Shown here: positions 5,879-10,825 of the stretch, one piece after another
How positions within the stretch are numbered: the stretch's first letter is position 1
How the letters are laid out: each line of letters starts with the position of its first letter
Source: JBHHYR01 sp046757585
GTDB taxonomy: Bacteria; Desulfobacterota; Binatia; HRBIN30
Direction: 5' to 3'
Length of the DNA stretch: 10,825 nucleotides
Assembly (NCBI GenBank): GCA_046757585.1
Contig: JBHHYR010000130.1
Coordinates: 1-10,825 of the forward strand
The notes under the pieces: model-generated
What the model saw: only the letters and a program-made list of their open reading frames with translations
Told to the model about the DNA's origin: nothing
The model's database searches: none
Translations under genes and position numbers: made by a program

Positions 5879-7603
5879 ATGGGTGTGCATCACAACGGCG
5901 GTATCCTCGCGGACAGGGACGTCAAGGTGCCCATGCGCGACGGCATCGCGCTCGCCGTGGATGTCTATCGCCCGAACCGCACCGGTAGGTTTCCGGCGCT
6001 GCTGTCGGTATCCGCCTATGGCAAGGACATCATGGGACCGGGGGTCCGGCTGACGACGGAGGTGCCGGCGACGGTCGAATCCGGCCACACGGAGCGCTTG
6101 GTGGAGAACGGCTACGTGCACGTGATCGGCGATGTACGTGGCGTCGGGAAGTCCGAAGGCCGGTATATGATGTGGGGTGTGGCGGAGCAGGCCGATTGCT
6201 ATGACCTGATAGAGTGGATCGCGCAGCAGCCGTGGTGTGACGGCAACGTGGGGATGATGGGGATTTCCTACTTCGCCATGTTGCAGGTCCCCGCCGCAGC
6301 ACGGCGCCCCCCGCATCTGAAGGCGATCCTACCGTTCGAGCCGGCTGGCGCCGATCTGTATCGCGACTGGTTCTACCCGGGGGGCATTCTCAACAAGTTT
6401 ACCGTTGCCTGGGCGCCCTTTGTTGTCGCGCCGGACCTTTCGCCGCTGGCACTCGACGAGTTTGGTCCCGAGGAAATCGACGAGAAGGTCAGGCGGCTGC
6501 GAGAACTCCCCGAGTATCAAGAGGACGCGGAGGTTCAAGCGATTCTTGAGAACCCGCGCCGCAATCCGATACTGTTCGATGCGCTGGTGCGTCCCGAGGA
6601 TGGCGCCTTCTATCGCGAGCGCTCGTCTTCGAGCTATTACGACCAAGTTGATCTTCCTGCGTACTTCGGGTCAGTGTGGGGAGTGAGTCTCATCGATCTG
6701 TTGGGCGCGGTGCATGGCTTCGAGGGGGTGCGGAGCCGTCAGAAGAAGCTGATCATTGGCCCGCCAGTGTTTCCCGATCGACCGCACTGGCAGTTCCACG
6801 ATCAGATTCTGCAGTGGTACGGGCACTGGCTGAAGGGAGAGGCGACTGGGGTGCTCGAGGAGCCCCCGATCCGCCTGTTCGTCATGGGTGCGAACACGTG
6901 GCGGGGTGCGCAGACCTGGCCGCTGGAAGGCACGCGGTGGACGCGGTTTTATCTGCGTGCGGACCGCTGGCTCCATGAGTACCCGCCGATTGGTGAGGAC
7001 GGGAGCACCTGCTTCGAGTACGATCCACGCGGACACACCTCCGTCTTCCTCCAGAGCTCGGTGTTGATCGAGGACACCGAAGTTACCGGCCCCGTGGCGG
7101 CGTACTTCGCTGCGGCCTGCAGTGTCGATGACACGGCGTGGGTGGTGTCGCTGTATGACGTGTTCCCGGACGGGACGCCGTATTTCCTGAGTCGGGGTTG
7201 GCTGAAGGCCTCACACCGTGAGGTAGATGAAGAACGGTCGGCGCCATGGCGGCCGTATCACCCGCACCGGAATCCGCAGCCGCTCGAGCGCGGGCGGATC
7301 GAGCGCTACGCGATCGAAATGATGCCGATTGCCAACGTGTTCAAGGCCGGCCACCGCATTGGACTGGAGATCGCCTGCGACGACCGGAGCCTCGTTGCGC
7401 GTGGCAGGGGGTGGCTCACCAGCCTGTTTCCGGATGCACGGCAGACCGTCGGCGAGATGGTGATGCAGCGGTTTTATTGCCAACTTACTGTGGATCAGCG
7501 CCCGAAAACGCTTGCAATCCACCATGACTTGGAGAATGCATCGTACCTGTTGCTGCCGGTCGTGGACGGAAACGTGTTCGGCACCTCGAGCTGGATGCGC
7601 TGA
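5879..7603 (+). CDS. CocE/NonD (peptidase S15-like) alpha/beta-hydrolase
   Basis: A 574-residue hydrolase of the X-Pro dipeptidyl-peptidase/CocE superfamily (S15 core PF02129; C-terminal jelly-roll PepX_C PF08530, from about residue 330). Members cleave esters or amides. Landmarks: VPMRDGIALAVDVYRP (17-32), the oxyanion-side motif DVRGVGKSEG (85-94) and the nucleophile elbow GISYF with Ser130. The chain continues KKLIIGPPVFPDRPHWQ (289-305) and WYGHWLKG (313-320). In typical CocE enzymes the first of these holds GPWxH, whose His completes the triad; here it reads GPPVF. The usual Asp motif (GGWyD-like) is also unclear near GSVWGVSLID (264-273). Activity may use other residues, such as nearby His303 or His307, or be altered. 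The ATG at 5879 has AGGA at 5866-5869; a GTG at 5849 is possible. It starts 54 bases after the barrel gene, so it is likely co-transcribed. There is no signal peptide, hence cytosolic. Confidence 0.88.
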   Translation: MGVHHNGGILADRDVKVPMRDGIALAVDVYRPNRTGRFPALLSVSAYGKDIMGPGVRLTTEVPATVESGHTERLVENGYVHVIGDVRGVGKSEGRYMMWGVAEQADCYDLIEWIAQQPWCDGNVGMMGISYFAMLQVPAAARRPPHLKAILPFEPAGADLYRDWFYPGGILNKFTVAWAPFVVAPDLSPLALDEFGPEEIDEKVRRLRELPEYQEDAEVQAILENPRRNPILFDALVRPEDGAFYRERSSSSYYDQVDLPAYFGSVWGVSLIDLLGAVHGFEGVRSRQKKLIIGPPVFPDRPHWQFHDQILQWYGHWLKGEATGVLEEPPIRLFVMGANTWRGAQTWPLEGTRWTRFYLRADRWLHEYPPIGEDGSTCFEYDPRGHTSVFLQSSVLIEDTEVTGPVAAYFAAACSVDDTAWVVSLYDVFPDGTPYFLSRGWLKASHREVDEERSAPWRPYHPHRNPQPLERGRIERYAIEMMPIANVFKAGHRIGLEIACDDRSLVARGRGWLTSLFPDARQTVGEMVMQRFYCQLTVDQRPKTLAIHHDLENASYLLLPVVDGNVFGTSSWMR

Positions 7604-7640
7604 GGCGGGGCCGCCGGCGGCGCCGGACACACTGAGCCGC

Positions 7641-7663
7641 GGCGGGCGTCCACGTCGCCCGTC
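7641..7663 (+). terminator. Possible stem-loop after the hydrolase gene
   Basis: GGCGGGCG (7641-7648) pairs with CGCCCGTC (7656-7663) through 8 base pairs, one of them G-T, closing a 7-base loop. It lies 38 bases past the hydrolase stop. No T-run follows, so if it ends transcription it is not a standard intrinsic terminator. The rest of 7604-7752 is very GC-rich with no gene seen. Confidence 0.35.
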
Positions 7664-7752
7664 GGGCCCTCGGTTGCGCCGCGAGGCCTTCGCGCGGCTG
7701 TTGCGGAAGGGGTGACGCCTGACGGGTGGGGGAGGGCCACACACACTCTCTG

Positions 7753-8019
7753 ATGCTGGAAGGGTACAGCAAGACGGACATTGCTCCATCGTGGCGCCGG
7801 TTCGTCCGCTACTGGTTTCTGCCGGACACCGTACGGCGGGCGCTCGCCTTGGCCTGCGTCGTCGGCCCCGTTCTCACCGTGATCAATCAGCCCGAGGCGC
7901 TGTTGGCACTAGACTTCAACACGCGCCTGCTGGCCAAGATCGCGCTCACGTTTGTCGTGCCGTATGCGGTGTCGTCGTATTCTTCTGCGCAGGCGCTCAT
8001 GCGGGGCGGCTCACGTTGA
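7753..8019 (+). CDS. nrtS: Small two-helix membrane protein, NrtS-like (nitrate/nitrite transporter family)
   Basis: An 88-residue protein with two hydrophobic segments, about 29-45 and 62-80. It carries the pattern of the small NrtS family: a basic RRAL entry (28-31), VVGPVLTVINQPEALL (36-51), then KIALTFVVPYAVSSYSSAQA (62-81). The INQ motif and the VPYxVSxYS end are the recognisable parts. NrtS proteins are annotated as nitrate/nitrite transporters. The start is uncertain: the ATG at 7753 fits family length, but the GGGGGAGGG stretch at 7728-7736 is 16 bases away; an in-frame GTG at 7726 is the alternative. It stands alone, without nitrate reductase or assimilation genes nearby, after a 149-base gap, and converges on the Nudix gene. 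The family call rests on recall of the motif pattern. Confidence 0.72.
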   Translation: MLEGYSKTDIAPSWRRFVRYWFLPDTVRRALALACVVGPVLTVINQPEALLALDFNTRLLAKIALTFVVPYAVSSYSSAQALMRGGSR

Positions 8020-8117
8020 CCACGTCGTCCCGCTGACACCTGGACGCGTCCGGGAAATTGGAGAGCGCGCCCCCGGCGGCTGTGGAATGCCGGCCGTTCC
8101 GCGCCAGACAGCGGCGA

Positions 8118-8130
8118 TCCAACGGTTGGA
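8118..8130. repeat. Small inverted repeat between convergent nrtS and Nudix genes
   Basis: TCCAAC-G-GTTGGA is a perfect interrupted palindrome 11 bases beyond the Nudix stop codon, within the 122-base convergent gap. As RNA it could only form a short hairpin. It may help end either transcript, but there is no T-run. Confidence 0.25.
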
Positions 8131-8141
8131 AAGTGCCCCGG

Positions 8142-8582
8142 TCACGGACGGCGTCGGCTCGGCTCCATGATGCGTTGCAGCCGGTCCAGAAGCTCACGTT
8201 GCGCCGGGATCATCAACTGGCGCGCCGCGTCGAGGGGGTAGAAGCGACACACATCGTTCTCCGCGTCGGGTGTCTGGCAGCGGCCGCGCGTGTCGATGAG
8301 CGCCTCGCTCTCGGCAGCAACCGTCGCCCAGAAGGCGTGCACGACCTTGCCTGATTTCTGGCGCACGCTGCCGAGAGGCTCCTGAATGTGGACCCGCAGG
8401 CCGGTCTCCTCGTACGTTTCACGCCGCGCCGTGTCCTCGAAGCTTTCGTTTTCCTCAACCAGCCCTTTAGGAATGCCAAACAGCGGACGCCGAAACGTTG
8501 CCCGCCGCGGGTGCACGAGCAAGACCTCGCTCCCATTCGGGCCGTCGCGGGTCACCACGCAGCCGGCGGAAACGGCAGACAT
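8142..8582 (-). CDS. Nudix hydrolase
   Basis: A 146-residue Nudix protein (PF00293). The Nudix box is complete at residues 40-62: Gly40, Glu46, then RETYEETGL (54-62), giving the G-x5-E-x7-RE-U-x-EE-x-G-U pattern with both metal-binding glutamates (58, 59). The first U position is Thr, slightly unusual. PLFGIPKG (33-40) leads into the box, as in many (di)nucleotide or NDP-sugar hydrolases, though substrate cannot be assigned. The ATG at 8582 is preferred because the conserved strand begins there (SAGCVVTRDG); a TTG at 8618 would add 12 residues. Neither has a strong ribosome site. The gene is divergent from the glutamine-synthetase-like gene, sharing an 86-base upstream region. It may be a housekeeping passenger rather than part of the catabolic set. 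Confidence 0.9.
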   Translation of the reverse strand: MSAVSAGCVVTRDGPNGSEVLLVHPRRATFRRPLFGIPKGLVEENESFEDTARRETYEETGLRVHIQEPLGSVRQKSGKVVHAFWATVAAESEALIDTRGRCQTPDAENDVCRFYPLDAARQLMIPAQRELLDRLQRIMEPSRRRP

Positions 8583-8623
8583 GGACCCATGGGACACCCT
8601 CGTGGCGCCCCAGGTCAAGGCCA

Positions 8624-8650
8624 GCCGCCCTGTTCTCAGTTTCAGGCGGC
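8624..8650. repeat. Inverted repeat in the Nudix/ligase divergent promoter region
   Basis: GCCGCC-c-TG (8624-8632) and CAGGCGGC (8643-8650) are complementary over 8 pairs with one bulged C, around a 10-base centre TTCTCAGTTT. The centre is the only AT-leaning part of the intergenic DNA and may include a weak -35 (TTCTCA) for the rightward gene. It could be an operator for the ligase/hydrolase operon. It shares nothing with the ATSATAYRTGATA sites. Confidence 0.3.
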
Positions 8651-8668
8651 CGTGCTACAGAAGAAACA

Positions 8669-10066
8669 ATGCGGCAAACGCCTGTCGGGGGTATGTTGGA
8701 CGAGGCTGGGCTGCTCGATCTCATCCAACGCGGCGAGATCGACACGGTCCTCACCGTGTTCCCCGACTGGTACGGGCGACTGGTCGGCAAGCGCATCAGT
8801 AGCCGGTTTTTCCGGGACGAAGTGCTCCGGCACGGGATGCACGCATGCGATTACCTGCTCGCCTGTGATATGGAAATGGACCCGGTGCCCGGCTACCGCT
8901 TTGCGTCGTGGGCCGCCGGCTACGGAGATGTGCACTGTGTCCCGGACCTGACCACGCTGCGCCGGGCCACTTGGTTGGAGCGGACCGCCCTGGTGCTGTG
9001 TGACGTTCACGACACCGAGCGGGGCGCTCTGGTGGAAGTTGCCCCCCGGACGATTCTGAAGCGGCAGATGGAGCGCGCCACGACCGCTGGCGTGCGGCCC
9101 ATGGGTGCCTCCGAGCTTGAATTCTTTGTGCTCCGCGACACCTACGAGTCGGCGCACCGCAAGGGCTTCGACAACCTGGAGCCGTTTGGTTGGTACGTGG
9201 AGGACTACCACACGCTGCAAGGCTTCAAGGTCGAGACACTCATTGGTGCGCTGCGCCGCCATCTTGACGGCTCCGGCATTCCGGTCGAGTTTTCGAAGGG
9301 AGAGTGGGGACCTGGCCAGCACGAGATCAACCTACGCTACGCGGACTTCCTGGAAATGGCGGATCGGCACGTCGTGTACAAGCAACTGGCGAAGGAGGTT
9401 GCCATCCAGCAGGGCCTGGCCATCACGTTCATGGCAAAGCTGGACGAACGGTACGCGGGCAGCTCGATGCATCTGCACTCGAGCCTGTGGGCCGCGGACA
9501 GCCATACGCCGTTGTTCGCCGGTGGCGCGTCGTCCCCCGGCGATGTAGCGCAGCTGCCCGACCACTTCCGCTGGTGGCTTGGTGGACTGCTGCGGCACGC
9601 GCGCGCCTGTACGCTGCTGTTCGCCCCGTATGTGAACTCCTACAAACGTTTCCGCGCCGGCTCCTTTGCGCCTACCACCATTGCCTGGTCGTATGACAAT
9701 CGCACTGCCGGCTTCCGCATCGTCGGGCGCGGCGCGTCCCTACGCGTCGAGTGCCGCATCCCCGGCGCGGACGGCAACCCGTACCTGGCGTTTGCGGGAA
9801 CGCTGGCAGCCGGATTGGACGGCCTCGCCAACCAGATCGAGCCACCGTCGATGTTTCGCGGTAACGCGTACGCAGCGGCTGATCTGGAGACCGTGCCGAA
9901 GACGCTCTCCGAGGCCATTGCCGCGTTCGAAACCTCGACGCTGTTTCGGCGCGCGTTCGGCGACGCAGTCGTCGGACACCTCCTGCACTTCGCACGGACG
10001 GAACAGCGCAAGTTCGATGAGACCGTCACGACGTGGGAGCGCCGCCGCTTCCTCGAGCGGGCCTGA
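8669..10066 (+). CDS. Glutamine-synthetase-fold gamma-glutamylamine ligase (PuuA-like)
   Basis: A 465-residue ATP-dependent ligase of the GS-I fold (Gln-synt_C, PF00120). It probably joins glutamate to an amine, in the manner of gamma-glutamylputrescine synthetase (PuuA) or the GS-like enzymes of isopropylamine and aniline catabolism. Metal and substrate residues are present: SELEFF (Glu149, Glu151), KGEWGPGQHE (Glu212, Glu219), SSMHLH (His268, His270), NSYKRF (Arg327), DNRTAGFR (Arg345, Arg350) and VECRIPGADGNPYLAFA (Arg363). Where true glutamine synthetase has Glu in the GxEAP flap (Glu327 in Salmonella), this protein has Phe333 (GSFAP), as in amine-using relatives, so ammonium is an unlikely substrate. 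The ATG at 8669 has a weak AGAAGA; ATG 8693 is the alternative, and the open frame upstream to 8498 is antisense to the Nudix gene. The downstream hydrolase starts 2 bases after the stop. Which amine is used is not visible. Confidence 0.85.
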   Translation: MRQTPVGGMLDEAGLLDLIQRGEIDTVLTVFPDWYGRLVGKRISSRFFRDEVLRHGMHACDYLLACDMEMDPVPGYRFASWAAGYGDVHCVPDLTTLRRATWLERTALVLCDVHDTERGALVEVAPRTILKRQMERATTAGVRPMGASELEFFVLRDTYESAHRKGFDNLEPFGWYVEDYHTLQGFKVETLIGALRRHLDGSGIPVEFSKGEWGPGQHEINLRYADFLEMADRHVVYKQLAKEVAIQQGLAITFMAKLDERYAGSSMHLHSSLWAADSHTPLFAGGASSPGDVAQLPDHFRWWLGGLLRHARACTLLFAPYVNSYKRFRAGSFAPTTIAWSYDNRTAGFRIVGRGASLRVECRIPGADGNPYLAFAGTLAAGLDGLANQIEPPSMFRGNAYAAADLETVPKTLSEAIAAFETSTLFRRAFGDAVVGHLLHFARTEQRKFDETVTTWERRRFLERA

Positions 10067-10068
10067 GC

Positions 10069-10818
10069 GTGTCGCAGCGTCCTATCATTGGCGTCTCGTC
10101 CTACGCCCGCGATGGTGAGCCACCCGCGTTCAGCCTGCCGTGCGGCTACGTCGACGGCGTGCGCGCGGCGGGTGGCACGCCGCTAATCCTTCCCCCCGGG
10201 GAGGCGGAGCCGGAGCGGTTGCTGGACGTGCTTGATGGCCTCGTGCTTGCCGGCGGTGGGGACATCGCCCCCGCCGCTTACGGCGGCACGCTCCACGAAA
10301 CCGTCTACCTGGTGTCCGAAGAACGCGACCAGTTCGAGTTTACTCTGGTGCGTGCGAGCTTGGTACGCCCCGATCTCCCGGTGCTCTGCATCTGCCGTGG
10401 GATGCAGGTGCTCAACGTCGTGTGTGGTGGCACCCTGCACGCCCACGTGCCGGATCGTTTCGGTGACGCCGTCAGGCACCGGTTGCCGCCTCGTCTGCCC
10501 GTCCAACATTCCGTCCGGATCAAGCCTGGCAGCCACCTCGCCCGGATTCTCGCCCTGAGTGAGGTGGCCGCCTGCTCCTGGCACCACCAGGCAATCGATC
10601 GCGTGGGAGCGGGCCTCGAGGCAACGGCGTGGGCCGCCGACGGTGTGGTCGAGGCCGTTGAGCACACCGGTCACCCGTGGTGCATCGGCGTGCAGTGGCA
10701 CCCCGAAATGCAGCTGCACGAACGGCCGCAGCAGCAACTGTTCAGGGCGCTGGTGGCTAGCGCGCACGCAGCGGGGCGAGACCAGGCAGCGAGCCCGCGG
10801 AAGAGGTCAGCAGGCTAA
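10069..10818 (+). CDS. Class-I glutamine-amidotransferase-fold gamma-glutamyl hydrolase (PuuD-like, peptidase C26)
   Basis: A 249-residue cytosolic hydrolase of the peptidase C26 family (PF07722), as in gamma-glutamyl-GABA hydrolase PuuD. The triad is visible: nucleophile Cys109 in CICRGMQ, and His211 with Glu213 in GVQWHPEM. Other family marks are LAGGGDIAPAAYGG (60-73) and SWHHQAI (170-176). The GTG at 10069 is chosen because it directly follows the ligase stop and begins SQRPIIGVSS, the normal family start; a GTG at 10033 inside the ligase gene would add an unrelated 12 residues. The near-overlap implies translational coupling. Pairing with a gamma-glutamylamine ligase suggests removal of the glutamyl group from a ligated or oxidised product. 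The intermediate amine oxidase and aldehyde dehydrogenase of the Puu route are not in the window and may lie to the right. Confidence 0.9.
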   Translation: MSQRPIIGVSSYARDGEPPAFSLPCGYVDGVRAAGGTPLILPPGEAEPERLLDVLDGLVLAGGGDIAPAAYGGTLHETVYLVSEERDQFEFTLVRASLVRPDLPVLCICRGMQVLNVVCGGTLHAHVPDRFGDAVRHRLPPRLPVQHSVRIKPGSHLARILALSEVAACSWHHQAIDRVGAGLEATAWAADGVVEAVEHTGHPWCIGVQWHPEMQLHERPQQQLFRALVASAHAAGRDQAASPRKRSAG

Positions 10819-10825
10819 GTGCAGC

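Noticed and set aside
6161..6178. GGTATATGATGTGG stretch resembling operator site 1
   Set aside because: It lies inside the hydrolase coding sequence (Arg-Tyr-Met-Met-Trp), matches only half of the motif and has no palindrome.
7604..7752. Possible further small gene between the hydrolase and nrtS
   Set aside because: Open frames here are short, extremely GC-biased and lack ribosome sites or family features; only a stem-loop is supportable.
8498..8668. N-terminal extension of the GS-like ligase from 8498
   Set aside because: It runs antisense through the Nudix coding region, is Arg/Ser/Gly-rich as a shadow frame, and the GS fold begins after 8669.
8642..9322. 226-residue minus-strand open frame opposite the ligase gene
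   Set aside because: Shadow frame; the plus strand encodes an intact GS-fold protein with all motifs.

Overview
The window is a GC-rich, densely coded stretch from a Gram-negative bacterium. Evidence for this is a signal-bearing outer-membrane beta-barrel (DUF1302 type) with its periplasmic partner (DUF1329 type), short gaps between genes, and ATG/GTG starts with mostly purine-rich ribosome sites. No rRNA, tRNA, CRISPR array or mobile element is visible. The gene mix (UbiX-like, luciferase-like monooxygenase, DUF1302/DUF1329, CocE-like hydrolase, glutamine-synthetase-like ligase) fits environmental proteobacteria or lineages such as Binatota or Rokubacteria. That taxonomic guess is weak.

Left block (1-2488). 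After a short AT-rich control site, a UbiX/Pad1-like flavin prenyltransferase (110-754) and a GntR/FCD regulator (761-1459) form a tight two-gene operon. A luciferase-like flavin/F420 monooxygenase (1469-2488, minus strand) faces them tail to tail, with 9 bases between the stop codons.

Control region (2489-2774). This 286-base divergent region carries two copies of the 13-base sequence ATSATAYRTGATA, also found upstream of ubiX. One copy lies over the presumed start region of the monooxygenase. The other sits between a perfect TTGACA -35 and a -10-like box that read toward DUF1329. The simplest model is that the FCD regulator binds all three sites and controls its own operon, the monooxygenase and the transport/hydrolase operon, probably in response to a small acid or related metabolite.

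Middle block (2775-7603). DUF1329 protein, DUF1302 barrel and a CocE/S15-type hydrolase follow one another on the plus strand. Together they suggest handling of a hydrophobic compound at the outer membrane followed by hydrolysis. The hydrolase keeps its nucleophile elbow but seems to lack the usual His position.

Right block (7604-10825). A small NrtS-like membrane protein and a minus-strand Nudix hydrolase converge. Divergent from the Nudix gene is a two-gene operon of a glutamine-synthetase-fold gamma-glutamylamine ligase and a class-I glutamine-amidotransferase-fold hydrolase. This is the PuuA/PuuD pairing, also resembling the ligase/hydrolase pair of amine and aniline catabolism. Nothing in the sequence links this block to the operator set on the left; any functional tie is inference from proximity.
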